The position numbers and the translations under genes were made by a program. The notes beneath the pieces were generated by a model that saw only the letters and a list, made by a program, of their open reading frames with translations, did not search any database and was not told the DNA's origin. From contig QANU01040708.1 in NCBI GenBank assembly GCA_003254905.1, positions 62,001-126,000 of the forward strand: a stretch of DNA of 64,000 bases, written 5' to 3'. This stretch comes from Nissolia schottii (lineage: Eukaryota > Streptophyta > Magnoliopsida > Fabales > Fabaceae). Within the stretch, counting starts at the first letter, position 1, and each line of letters begins with the position of its first letter. This document shows positions 1 through 11,002 of this stretch, one piece after another.

Positions 1-602
1 GAATGCTCGTTTATCAGCGAAAGAACGTTGATCCCCGCCAACTCTGCCGCCTGGAGCAGCCCTTTTCTCTCAGTCTGACCGAAATATGGCGGCACCGTGA
101 TCACGGCGTCTTTGATCGGAACCTTTGAGTGGAACTCCGCTAAATTCACAGCATAACTCAGTACCATAGCCACCAATTCTTCAGGCGAATACTCGGTGCC
201 ATTCTCGTCCACCACAAAGCTCACGGCGCCTCTCGAATCCTCTTTCGCCTCGAAAGGCAAGTACACTGAATCCAGAAACCTCTTCGCGAAGCCGTAGGGT
301 TTCCCTATCAGGTCCCTGATTTGGGAATACACGTTCTGGGGATAGCGAGCGACGAGACTTGCGGCTTCTTCGGCAAGAAGACGGTTTCCGGATTGGAAGG
401 AAACCAGCGCCGGAGATTTGCGCTTCGACATCTCGTTGATGGCGATCGAGATCGGACTCTGCCCGGGTTTTAGGTTTACGACCGCCACCTTGAGCGATTC
501 GGACCCTAGATCTACGCTGAAGACTGCTGCGGATTGCGCGGGAGAAAGGACGAGCAGAAAGGCCGAGAAAATCAACGCCAGCTTCGAGAGGAACGACGCC
601 AT
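1..602 (-). CDS. HSP70-17: HSP70-17 / HYOU1-like ER chaperone, first coding exon (partial)
   Basis: An open frame runs from the ATG at 602-600 to the window edge (200 codons plus 2 bases) with no stop, so the gene continues to the left. The first ~25 residues are a hydrophobic signal peptide (MASFLSKLALIFSAFLLVLS). SVDLGSESLKVAVV follows, which is the HSP70 ATPase phosphate-1 motif in the form used by the large ER HSP110/Grp170 group (DLGSE instead of cytosolic DLGTT). Later come EEAASLVARYPQNVYSQIRD, typical of Grp170/HYOU1, and VITVPPYFGQTERKGLLQAA, the conserved actin-fold segment. Family knowledge: these proteins act as nucleotide-exchange factors and holdases for BiP in the ER lumen. The missing part should hold the rest of the ATPase domain, the substrate domain and an ER-retention tail. 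A cytosolic HSP70 is unlikely given the signal peptide. I see no intron in the visible part. Confidence 0.9.
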   Translation of the reverse strand, partial: MASFLSKLALIFSAFLLVLSPAQSAAVFSVDLGSESLKVAVVNLKPGQSPISIAINEMSKRKSPALVSFQSGNRLLAEEAASLVARYPQNVYSQIRDLIGKPYGFAKRFLDSVYLPFEAKEDSRGAVSFVVDENGTEYSPEELVAMVLSYAVNLAEFHSKVPIKDAVITVPPYFGQTERKGLLQAAELAGINVLSLINEH

Positions 603-1616
603 TCTCGATCGCCTTTGCTGCTGGGAAGTGAGGATGGAGGATTACAAGCGGCGCGGTTCAAGGCTTGAGAAAGAATGTGTTTGGGTGCTGAGAAAATGAA
701 GGGAGAAAGGCTTTACGAAGCAGATCGCATTCCCTCGGTGTGAAATAGTGTTGGGAGAGAACACGAGGAAAGTTCTAGTGTGGTGTAGTGTTTTCTGTTA
801 ATGACCTTTGTTTGTTGCTGAAACACCTAAACAGATTACAAAAATCTGAAAACTGATATAAACCAAAAAAGCTTAGATTGGATTTTAACCTGTTTTTTTA
901 AAAAAACTGTTTAAATTGAATTGGATTATGAATTTAGTTTTTAAAATTCATCCAACCCAAATCAAAAATATTGTATAATATAATTTTTGTCTTTAAGTTT
1001 ATATTTTTATATAATTATTTTAATTTATAATATAACTTTAATATTTTTATCGTTGTTCTTACTTAATTATCATGCATATAAATTGATAAAATTTAGATAG
1101 AATTTTTTTTTTATCTAAACTAAACTTATTCAATCCAAATCACAAGGAATTATATTGTTTGTATCACATAGATTTTTCATCCAAAACTAATCAAAACTGC
1201 AGTGCAAACACTCTAATAAGAATTGTTGGTCGATCATATCGAATTGGGATCAAGATGAAGCCCTTTTCAAAATGCAAAGATAAGGTTATATTCGCTATCT
1301 CACCATTCATTTAAAATCAATGATCATATTAATATGACATGTCATATATATGAATGGTGAGATGATGAAACATAATATTCTTCTTTTTCATATTAAAATG
1401 GAGAGAATCTTGATCTAATATGTTAAACCTAAAAAATTCAAATTGAACCAATTCCATATGTTTACTGTTATGCAATTAAAATATTTTAACATAGAATCAA
1501 ATTCAAGTAATTATTATTGATTCAATTTTAGATTTATAATTTTCAGCCATATCCCAATTTGGTCTGTCAATTGATCACTCACCTAACCTTTTTTTCTTTT
1601 AATTTCTATACTTTAG
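603..1616. other. 5' flank of the HSP70-17-like gene, then AT-rich spacer
   Basis: About 200 bases of moderately GC-rich leader and promoter precede the HSP70-17 start on the minus strand. A GAAAGTTC at 768-775 matches two inverted units of a heat-shock element (GAAnnTTC), but alone it is weak evidence. From about 830 the sequence is AT-rich with no gene, RNA or clear repeat that I can support. Confidence 0.4.
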
Positions 1617-2346
1617 AAAGTGTTTGGCACATTATTTCCTAAAATTACTGGTAATCTAGATTTTAGAAGATTGAATGTTAGGAATTTCATTTTTTGCAAG
1701 ATCCCCAGCTATTGAATCTGTTGTCGCCGACGTTAAACAAATAACCATAATAGTAATAATAATAATAATAATAATAAAATATATTTTTAAAAAATAATAG
1801 TTGGTATGTTGCAGTTATGGTATTAGTTGAGGCGGCGACGACAATGGTAGTAATAGCAAAAGTGGTGGTGGCAGGGACAATGGTAGTGACAATGACACTA
1901 ATTGTTGGTTGTAGGTGGTGGCGGCGGCAGTAGTGGGTGACGGTGACAACTATGGTAGGTAAATGGTGGCGGTGGGTAGTGCTGGGTGGTAGATGGTAGA
2001 TGGCGATAATGTCAGCAATTGGTGGTGGAGGCAATGACACTAGTGTAGATTGTGGTTCTAGTATAGTGGTGGTGGCAACGATGGTCGATGGTAGGTGATG
2101 GCAACAATGGCAATGCTAGTAGGTGGTGGTGGCGATGACAATGGTAAGAGAGAATTATACAAGGAGATGAGTGTTTATATTGGTAGGGTTGAGAGTATTT
2201 GGTTAGAACAGAAGTTTTAAGATTACTTAGGTAATCCAGATTACTCTGACAATTATGTATAACCAAACAAGTCTATATGACTTACTAAGTATTTTAAAAG
2301 TCAGACTATTGATAATCTAAATAGATTATCTCATACTAAACACTTT
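1617..2346. mobile_element. MITE-like element with microsatellite core
   Basis: The ends are inverted: AAAGTGTTTGGCA at 1617-1629 against the reverse complement of the sequence ending in AAACACTTT at 2346. Just inside each end are related GGTAATCTAGATT-like stretches (around 1651 and 2232). The interior is a (TAA)n run at about 1753-1778 followed by about 300 bases of degenerate GGTGGC/GGTGGT repeats (about 1860-2150). The open frames here are low-complexity translations of that repeat, not genes. Superfamily is not determined; I saw no convincing target-site duplication. Confidence 0.5.
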
Positions 2347-3747
2347 TGCACAAAAGTTTTTAATAAAGAGTTTAATTGCTACGTATGAGAAAAAACATTA
2401 CAATGTCATCCAATCAATTCATTTCACATGTATGACTTTTAAAGTAGTGAGTGAGAGAGTTAACTATTTTTATTTATCTAACACAATTTGATTAGATGAC
2501 AATATAAAAATTCATAGATAACAATTATACTCATTAGTAAACGTCACCCTTTATCTTCTTTGTTTTTGTTTATTTATGTAATTTATCTGTTAACAATATT
2601 ATTACATACTAGTGGGAACAGACAAAGTGTCAATTAATGTTGAACTTGAAGATTTTAACTGTATGATTTCGTTATTTTTGCAAAATTGGAGGGGAAAAAA
2701 AGTTTTTCGTAGAGGCAATAGGAGGTTTATACATGTAAGCAATTACAACTTGTAATATTAAAAAATTGCACATTATCAAAAAATAATAAAGATAAATTTA
2801 GAATAAATTTTTTGAAAAAAAACAAGTTGAAATGGGCTGACCGCTTTATCAACCATATAAATATCACTCTCAAAAACATTATTAAAACTATCATAACCAA
2901 ATTTTGTATTATTATAATTGGGGCATGCTGTTTTAAGCAACCAGCACACATAATTGTTTAGTAAAACATAATTGTTTAGTAAAAGAAGAAAGAATTGTTC
3001 ACTATTGTGCTCACCACACGGCTTCGCTATATTATTATAATTAATTGTTATAAGAATAAAAACTTATAAAAAAAGGTATAAATTTAAAATACAAGCTTCA
3101 TGCTCATTTTCAGAACAGCAACTGGTAAAAATTTCTAGGTTGTTCGAAGTCTGAGGACAAAATGATTTGGTTTCGCAAGATCATGAGAGTAGAGCCAGCA
3201 TGCTTTACTTATGTTTAATTGAAATTAATTATATAGGTTTCATTTCATTAGGACAATAATTTATTATCTGCATTTTGTTTTTAACATTTCATTCTTACTT
3301 ACTCATTCTTTTTTACCTTGTATCATTCGGTCTTCCTCTTCGCTCTCTATTCCTTCCAGTCTATCACTTCCATTTTCAAATCCTTCCACTTTGTCACCAA
3401 AATCAGTCACTTATTGCATTTAAGCGATCAGAGTGAAATATACCTAAAGATTTTATTCGTCAAGCTTCCAAACCAATACAACCATTCCCATCATCAGATA
3501 GTGACAGATATGAAAGTTGATGGTTGAACTACCAACAAGATGTGAACAATCTGTTCGAGAATACGATCGGTCCTGCTGCTTCTGCAATGCTACCGGTGAC
3601 ACCACAATGTGGTATTCCGACATATCTTGAGACCTCTGCACCTGTTGGACAAAAAATCCACAATTTTCTATATTCGGGCATACAGAACCCTACAAAAAAC
3701 TGTATTTTCATTACTTTGAGTGTACTACTTCATCACTCTCTGTCAAC
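2347..3747. other. AT-rich intergenic spacer
   Basis: There is no supported gene. Short open frames (for example 3524-3757) have no recognisable domain. The stretch 3500-3747 lies directly downstream of the PPR gene stop on the minus strand and is best read as its 3' untranslated region. Confidence 0.5.
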
Positions 3748-5903
3748 TCACCAATAACCACCGCATGAGCATACTCCATCTCTAAAATGGTGAAACCTAC
3801 AGATATCTCGCATGATAATCTCTCGACCAGTGAGCTTAGAAATCATCTTCATTACTGTGTGGCAATCACCACACACACGAAGATTCTTCGTTATTCTGAT
3901 TGTGGTTCCTGGACCACTGTTAATAAGAGCAAAAGCAAGTGCCAGCCTCTCGCTATGATCCCAGAGCATCTTCTCCTTTACTTCTTCCTCGACATCATAT
4001 AGAACTGAACTAGTGTCAGGCCTGTACCCTGCTATCTTGAGTTGCTCATTCAACTCTTTCAATTTGGAATATATATCATTTGACTGTTGGTGAGACACAT
4101 CTCCAACAAAAAATTGATGAACCATCTTATTTAGCTCAACAAAGCTGTAACTAGGTGGTTTCCTCAATCTCTTTTTTTGCACCAATGCTCTCACCTGTTC
4201 AACGTCCTTCCACCGTCTCTCAGCAGCGTATATGTTGGAAAGACAAACATAACCGCTCACCCTGTTTGGATTCATTTCGAAAAGCTTCTGGGCTGCGATC
4301 TTGGCTAACTCAATGTTCGGGTGTAGTCTGCAAGCAGAAAGGAGAGAAGTCCATACATCCTCATTAGGTTTCAATTTCATATCGTTTATAACTGCATATG
4401 CTTCATCTAAGTTTCCTGCCCTGCCGAGTAGGTCCACTAAACACGAATATTGAGTTGGTCCAGGCTCCACATTGTAGTCTCTGGTCATCTTATAGAAAAT
4501 TTCTTTGCCCTCATCCACTAATCCAGAATGACTACAAGCTGATAGAACTGAAGTGAACATGCCCTCATCTGGAATGATACTTTTACCTAACATTTCATAA
4601 AAAAGGGAAATGGCCTCTCTTCCCCTCCCATGAGTTCCAAATGCTGTGACCATAACTGTCCAAGAAGCCAAGTTCTTCTCTGGCATCTCATCAAAAGCAT
4701 GATGAGCACAAACTAAGCTTCCACAGTTAGCATACATGCTAATAAGGGGAGTTCCCACAGCAGTATTCACACCAAAACCTTTCTTAACAATATACGAGTG
4801 AACAGATGAGCCCGATTGCAAGGCCGACACTTGACTACAAGCCCCAAGCACAGCAATAACAGTCACCTCATCAGGAATCAGACCTCCTATAAACATTTGC
4901 CTGAAAAGCTCCAAAACTTCAAAAGCATCTCCACGTCGTTCATATCCAGAAATCAAGGAATTCCATGACACAGCATCCTTCACTTCCAATCCTTCAAATA
5001 ATCTCCTCGCACCAGACACCGAATCACAGTTGCAGTACATGTCAATAAGGGAATTCATCAGAAACTTATTACACAACTTACCACCATTCCTAACAACATA
5101 GCCGTGAACTGCTTTCCCCATCCTCAAATCCATAAGATCACCACAAGCACACAGGAGTGCAAGCAAAGTAGTCCCATCTCCAACAACACCAGCCCTTCTC
5201 ATGCAACCATAAACCCCCAAAGCACCCCTCACCTCCCCATTCTTCGCATACCCTGACATCACGGAGTTCCAAGAACTCAAATCCCTCACAGGCATTTCAT
5301 CAAACACCGACCTCGCAGTTCCCATTTCACCAAGCTTAGCATACATCGAAACCAGCGAGTTCCCCACATAGATATCCGATCCAAAACCATTAACCACCAC
5401 CAAAGCATGAACCTTTCTACCCGTCTCACCAAGAAAAAGGTCGCCACACGCCTTGAGAACAAAAGGGTACGTGAAATTATCAGCCCTGTGCCCGAAACTC
5501 AACATTTCACGGTACAAAAAAAGGGACCTCGAGGGGGAACCGTGGCAAGCGTAACCCCTGATCATGGAGTTCCACAAAAAAGAGTTCTTCAGCGTGATTT
5601 CGTCGAACACGTGGTGTGCTTGGGGCATTTTGCCGCACGAGGCGTAGCATGCTGCGAGCTTCGTGGAGAGGTAGGTGTTGCGGAGGAGGGTGCCGCAGGT
5701 GATGACGTGGGCGTGGAGCTGTTGTGCTTGTGAGAGAGACTTGGAGTTCGTGAGGAATTGGAGCAGGGTTCCGCATTGAAGGGAAGGGAGAGGGAGTGGG
5801 GGAGCGGGATTGGGAGGAGGGTGGTGTTGCGGGAAGTGGGTGAAGGTGGTGGTGTATGGGGATTTGGGGAAGAGGGTTGCGCAGTGTGGCGGTGGCTTGA
5901 GTT

Positions 5904-5935
<32 letters not shown>

Positions 5936-5949
5936 AAGATGGCGTTCAT
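3748..5949 (-). CDS. PPR-DYW protein, probable organelle C-to-U RNA editing factor
   Basis: A single-exon frame of 733 residues starts at the ATG at 5949. The N-terminus (residues 1-50) is rich in T, L, P and H without a domain, as expected of a plastid or mitochondrial transit peptide. Residues ~57-560 are a P/L/S-type pentatricopeptide array (repeated forms such as NSLVSMYAKLGEMGTARSVF and SWNSLISGYERRGDAFEVLE). E/E+ motifs follow to ~640. The DYW deaminase domain covers 641-733, with HSE at 665-667 (zinc ligand plus catalytic glutamate) and CGDC-H at 693-697. Family knowledge: the PPR array selects the transcript site and the DYW domain deaminates cytidine. The final tripeptide is GYW, not DYW (see findings). 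A GAGGGT repeat encodes the TLTLTL run near the N-terminus. I cannot name the orthologue or its target site. Length and lack of introns are normal for the family. Confidence 0.92.
5905..5934. repeat. (GAGGGT)5 coding microsatellite
   Basis: Five perfect hexamer units lie inside the PPR reading frame and encode alternating Thr-Leu in the predicted transit peptide. Unit changes would keep the frame, so length polymorphism is tolerable. Confidence 0.9.
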
Positions 5950-6429
5950 GAATCATGAGAGGGGGAGGAGAAGATTCTCAGCGGTCAACACAAAACAGAG
6001 TGGAATGAAACAGCACTACATTGTACAACGGCACGCCAGAAGAGGTGAGAAAGGAAAAATAAAATAGAAAAATTGATAAGAGTCTGTGATCCTGGTATTT
6101 ACCCTTTACATTACTTGCTCTTTAGGTTTTTAATATAGGGACCAGCTTTGATTTAGTTTATGTATTAATTTGATTTAATTTATTTGATAAATAAGTCAGG
6201 TTAATTTTTTTAAAAAATATATATATTTTACTAAATAGATCATGCTATAAACTATAAAAAAAATCTATTAAACCTAATAGACTGACTTATTTATAAAAGA
6301 TATATTTTCTTATTTTTAAATAAAAAAATTTATCATATTTTTAAAATATAATCTATTCAAAATCTTTTTAGTTTTCATCTCTCTCATTGCCTTAGAAACA
6401 AAGCTAGTATTTTGTCTTTGTCTTTGTCT

Positions 6430-6842
6430 TTTAGTCTGTTGTATAATACCTTAAATTTCCTTCTCTTATTATATCACTTCAATCTTTGTAGAGTAGTATT
6501 CATTTTTAGTTACTAATATAAGCCATCTTATTTCATGCTTATTTTGGTCGTATTAAACTTAAATGCCTAAAAAAAATATTTTTTTCCTTTATTGCTTGTT
6601 AATAACTTAATTAGACACACCTTATGTATAGTTTCAATGACAAACAATGTCTAAACTTTTTAGTTTTCTTTAGACCAATAAACAAGCATTCAAGTCAGAT
6701 CAAATTTTTAAAAAAGTCAAATTGAGCCTTAAAAAAAAAGGCTATGATGGGTAATAAGCTCATACTTGGGCCAAATAATTTAGAAACTAGTGAGGCCTAT
6801 TCATGTCAAAGCTTAGCCCCTAGCTCGACCCATTTCCACCCC
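6430..6842. repeat. Dispersed repeat, copy A (partner at 48240-48630)
   Basis: This stretch aligns by eye with 48240-48630 in the same orientation. Shared blocks include TTGTAGAGTAGT, AGTTACTAATATAA, TTAAACTTAAATG and TTTCAATGACAAACAA. Both copies end in a segment with AAGCC/GGCTT palindromes and a terminal CACC(C/T)CTAGTT. The two have diverged by many small changes. The 48 kb copy follows a LINE ORF1 relic; this one does not. Confidence 0.6.
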
Positions 6843-7168
6843 TAGTTGTTGACATATCCATTAACAACGTCATTTTCTTTCTTCTCTCTTTTAGTCAACC
6901 CCAAAATAACGTTGTTTTGATGGCCCAATGACCAATCTAGCCAAAAAAAAGTTCAAGGACAAACCTGGCCAAAAAAGTCCAAGAGTTACATAGTCCATTC
7001 AACCCCCGCAACCAACCAGACCCTTCTTGCCACTACCCCTGCACCCCCATTCTCACCACCACCACTCATACCTCATTCCCATGACCACTACCATTGCACA
7101 TCATTCTAACCATGGTTGCAGTGGCAGAAGGTGACATAAAAGTTGGGGAAACGTATAAAGGGGACTTT

Positions 7169-7386
7169 AGGTAACACTTATTAAGTGTTGCCTTTAGAAA
7201 AATTTTGTAACTATATAGATAATAACATCCTCAAGTGATCATGGCAACACTTGTAAAAATATTGGTAATGATCTAGAACTTTAGGCAACGCTTTTTAAGT
7301 GTTGCATGTGAAAAAATTTGTAATTACATAAATAATAGCATACAAAGCGACCTGGAACTTTAGGCAATGCTTTGTAAGCGTTGCCT
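7169..7386. mobile_element. Palindromic sub-terminal repeat array, CACTA-like remnant
   Basis: Near-palindromes of the form AGGCAACGC-TTTTTAAG-TGTTGC recur at 7169-7192, 7281-7306 and 7361-7386, with a half copy near 7224 (GGCAACACTT). Each sits after a similar lead (TCTAGAACTT or CCTGGAACTT), so the unit recurs about every 80-110 bases. Family knowledge: clustered short inverted motifs of this kind mark sub-terminal regions of CACTA (En/Spm) elements. No CACTA terminus or transposase frame is visible, so the class is an inference. Confidence 0.4.
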
Positions 7387-7400
7387 TTGAAAAAATGTGT

Positions 7401-7945
7401 TTTGTATATATAGGATAGCATCTCAGAAATTTTATTTTTCTTTGTGGGAAGGCAAATCCCCCTGCCCCTTCTACGTTTTGCCACTATATGGTTGCTCTTG
7501 TGGTGGTGACGGTAGTGAGAATGAGGGAGTGTTGTAGTGGTGGAGGTGTCTATGTATGGTGGTGTTAGTGTGAATGAGATATAAGTGGTAGTGGTGAGAA
7601 TGAGAGTGTAGTGGTCGTAGTGGCAGGCTAAAGGTGGGGGTGGTGAGGGATGCGGGATACGGGCTCAAGGTCAAGGTGGAGAAAGTGGTGGTGGTAAGGG
7701 TGTAGGTACTAAGTAATCCTTGGACATTTTTGGTCAGGTTGGTCACTAGAAAAGAAGAATGAGAAATAACATTGTTAACAAGCATGTCAATAACCATTAG
7801 GGATCTAGTGGATGGAAGGACCAACGCGTCCAACGTTTGCAAAGTCCAGTGACTAACGTGTCACTATTTTAAGTTGAGGGACCAAGTAGGGCAAGAGGGT
7901 AAGGTCTAGGGACTAAATATGGTATTAACTCAAAAAAGAAATAAA
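7401..7945. other. GTGGTGGTGA-rich low-complexity spacer
   Basis: Degenerate GTGGTGGTG/GGTGAGAATGAG repeats dominate about 7490-7720. The minus-strand frame here (7471-7842) is Ser/Thr/Leu-rich low complexity with no domain. No gene is supported. Confidence 0.4.
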
Positions 7946-8198
7946 GGGGAATGCCTTGATTTATCCTTAAATTTTTTACCAGTGTTCACATTGATTCCTT
8001 AATAAAAGGAAATGCTTTGAATTGGTTAACATTTTAAACGTTACCATCGTTAACCCTTTCGTCTGAAATGTTCAGAAACTAATAAGGGTGAAATTTGAAA
8101 TGTTAAGGGATCAACTGAGATTGTTAACTAAGGATTTATTTTTTGATGGACTAATGTCACTAGAAAAAAAATGTCAGGAATCAACTAAGGCACTCCCT
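7946..8198. mobile_element. Mutator-type MITE with 9-11 bp target duplication
   Basis: A 253-base element starts GGGGAATGCCTTGATTTATC and ends in the inverted counterpart AACTAAGGCACTCCCT. The terminal inverted repeats extend for about 50 imperfect bases. It is flanked by identical direct repeats AAAGAAATAAA at 7935-7945 and 8199-8209. A 9-11 base duplication with long inverted ends fits Mutator-like MITEs. There is no coding capacity. Confidence 0.75.
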
Positions 8199-8319
8199 AA
8201 AGAAATAAAAACACAAATTTTTTCTTCTCGTTTGTTTTATCAATCATATTTATATTTTAGTTTAATTTCCTTGCACAAAAGGTCGCAAAAAAGTTTTACA
8301 TCATTATCTAATGACTTAA

Positions 8320-8872
8320 AAATGCTTTGCGTCCCTAATAAATATCCAAAATTTGGTTTAGGTCCTTAATTTTATTTTTTGCCCAAACATATCAAAATTA
8401 TATGGTTTTAGTCCCTGTCATTTGTCAGACTATGTGGTTTTGTCAGACTATGTGGTTTAGTTTATGTCATTAGTGAAACATTGTTAATTGCTAGTGTGGC
8501 TAACAAAGTGTCACATCAACAATGTCATGTGAGTTAAATAAACTCATCTGACTCATAACACAACCCAAACCCAACTTGTAACTTGCTCTTTGACCAAATT
8601 TTGGGTAGTAGCTGAGTCGTAATTTGTGGTCAAAAGTGAGTGAAATAGCCGGTTATGGGTTGAGCTACTGGTCATGTAAGTTTATTTTATCCACATGCCA
8701 CTGATAGCGTGGCACTTTGATAGCCACATTAGCTGTTAACAAAGTTCCACTAACAACATGGACTAAAGTAATGTAATTTATGATAAGTTTTGACCAAATC
8801 TAAAATAAAAATTTTTCAATGACCTAAACCAAATCACAAAATCTGTCAACACCTGAAACATATTTAAGTGTT
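8320..8872. mobile_element. Long inverted-repeat MITE, intact-looking copy
   Basis: The two arms are imperfect inverted copies: the left arm has TTTGGTTTAGGTCCTT (about 8352) and the right arm has GACCTAAACCAAA (about 8821), with matching internal blocks (GGTTTTAGTCC, GTTAACA, TGTGGC). A second copy at 55713-56755 shares the arm sequence and the middle (AACTCGCTATTTGAC against AACTTGCTCTTTGAC). A tandem duplication of an 18-base block occurs at 8423-8440 and 8441-8458. Terminal duplication and superfamily are undetermined. Confidence 0.55.
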
Positions 8873-10179
8873 ATCCATGACTATATGTTTTTATATCAAC
8901 AAAGACAATTTATTTAACAAAAAGTAGTTGCGATAATCAATTACTTTCAATTCTAGTGATATTGCGATGAATAATTAATGAGAATATAATTATTATTATT
9001 TTACACGATTGGAGCAAAATAATTATTTTATTTTATTTTTATCATTTTTTTATACTTAAAGTACAAATCAAATAATTCTAATGAGTTTAATTACAATCCA
9101 GTTAAAGTGTAAAACTTTTTTATACTGTCATTTAATCAAATTTTGTTATAGTTGATTCTCTCACCGACTACTTAAAAAGTCATATATATAAAATAATTTA
9201 ATATTGGATGACAATGTAAAAAAATTTCACTATCAATAAAAAAAATAATTAAACTCAATTTTAATAATATGATTATACATAAAAAATAGATCATATAAAA
9301 AAATTACAAACCTAACATGCTTTTGTAATAGATTGGGCCTAAAAAACAGGCTTTGAAAAATGCCTAGATCTGACCTTTTTGTTAAACAGGCCAGGCCGCA
9401 GGCCCTGACAGGCCGCCTGACCTATTCCCACCCCTAGTCAAGTGAGTCGAGTTTGAAACTTGACCACCTACCACTCGACCCTATAAAGACTCAGGTTTGA
9501 TGGGTTTTACCTGATTACTCGACAAACCCACCGACTTAACCCGAGTGACCTTGGGTTAGTTCGTTTTGTTGGGTTCGTTAGATCGATCAACCCGTTATAC
9601 ACCCCTAAGTAGCAGAATGAGTAGTACCTCAATCGTTTTAGCGGCAAGTGTTTACATGTCAAAATTTGCATAACTAGGTTACCCTTGTGGCACTGACTAA
9701 TGCATCATCTCGATTTTACAGTCATCAACAGGAATTTCTCATTGTTTTCATGTGACTTCCTTGCGTCGATAGAAACACTAAATGACTATGTACAAATATC
9801 ATGAAAGTGTCATGCAATACTTAAATGATAGGATGACAATCATTTAAGATAATTTTGGAACACTCAACTCACAAAGGTGAGTTCCATTATGATCAAGTTT
9901 ACAGTAGACCCCACAGCTTAATTTGAGTATGATTGACCAAAAATTGTCCCAAATGGTTATTATCATAGCATTACTCCAAAAGTTCATTTGGTTAAAGAGC
10001 AAAAAAGTAGAAAGAAAACTTGAGGAGAGAAAATGAAAGGAATTTATGTTTTTTTCTCCTTTGTTTCATCAACGAAAATTAGATGAAGAGGAAAAAAAAA
10101 TGTAGGTGGGACTCAAAAAATTTCTCTTCCCACCTGCGAAAAAAACTACTTGCAATGATTGATAGTGTTTCAATGACAA
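8873..10179. repeat. Spacer with two truncated hAT-like GGGTC-rich MITE ends
   Basis: About 9330-9436 (GGCC-rich palindromes) ends in CCCACCCCTAG, and about 9437-9607 (GAGTC/GACCC-rich) ends in TACACCCCTA. Both resemble the 3' ends of the complete copies at 11003-11489 and 61504-62130. I cannot find matching 5' ends, so they look truncated. The rest is AT-rich without a gene. Confidence 0.4.
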
Positions 10180-10685
10180 TACAGATGGCAAAAAGGGTCG
10201 GTCGGGCCAACCCACATCTATATAGTATATATCCTTTGTAAGAATGGGGCTAGGTAGGCCAATTTTTTATGTGGGCTAAACATTCATGTTTGCTACGCCT
10301 TTTAACTTGTTTGCGAGTTAACAAGTTGACCCATGAGGTAGAACAAGAATTTTAAAAGATTAATATGATGTCAAAAGATTGTACCCACACATGTTTAAAA
10401 TAAAACTCTCACATGGGCATATACTTAAAAAAAAAAAAAAAACTCTCACACGAGCAAGTTCTCTCATGTTTGAAATAAAACTCTATCATGTTAATCACGT
10501 CTAATGTGCTTGAGTTTTATATGAACACGAGCCCACAAGCCAATTTACCATGCCTTACTTAAACCCGTGAGTTAAACAGATCACTTGAGCAAGCTAAAAA
10601 ATTTAAACAGATCCCAAATTCTCCCTGCAAAAAATGGTGGGTCGTTGCTCCACCTTGACCAGTTGGGCCTATTTTGCCATCCCTA
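10180..10685. mobile_element. hAT-like MITE
   Basis: Ends TACAGATGGCAAAA and TTTTGCCATCCCTA are inverted to each other with two mismatches. The interior carries GGGTC/GGGCC-rich segments like its relatives elsewhere in the window. The flanking eight bases do not match, so the insertion is old or the ends have changed. It is non-coding. Confidence 0.5.
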
Positions 10686-11002
10686 AAACCCTTCTAAAGA
10701 AAGCATGTAATAGGAAAAAGTTCAAAAGATATATATTTGATAAATTATACTTATTTTATGATAAAACAAGTATAATGCAGTAATAACAAAAATGTGGCTA
10801 GTTTTAAATATTGATAAATTAAAAACTAAATTTAATATATTATTATTTAAATTAATTTTATTACTATTTATTCATGAACTTTAATAAGATTAATTAAAAA
10901 TTAATTAAAATGATATAATTTCACCTTATTTTATATATATATATATATGTCATTTTAAAATTTCTTATTATTATTTTCTTCTCATTTTCTCTTCATTCAA
11001 AT

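Noticed and set aside
1687-2040. Minus-strand 117-codon frame
   Set aside because: It is the translation of GGT/TAA microsatellite DNA inside a MITE; the composition is Thr/His/Ile low complexity.
3524-3757. Plus-strand 77-codon frame beside the PPR stop
   Set aside because: It has no domain, overlaps the likely 3' untranslated region of the PPR gene on the other strand and starts on a non-ATG codon.
5407-6067. Several frames overlapping the PPR 5' end
   Set aside because: They are antisense or shifted shadows of the PPR coding sequence and its hexamer repeat.
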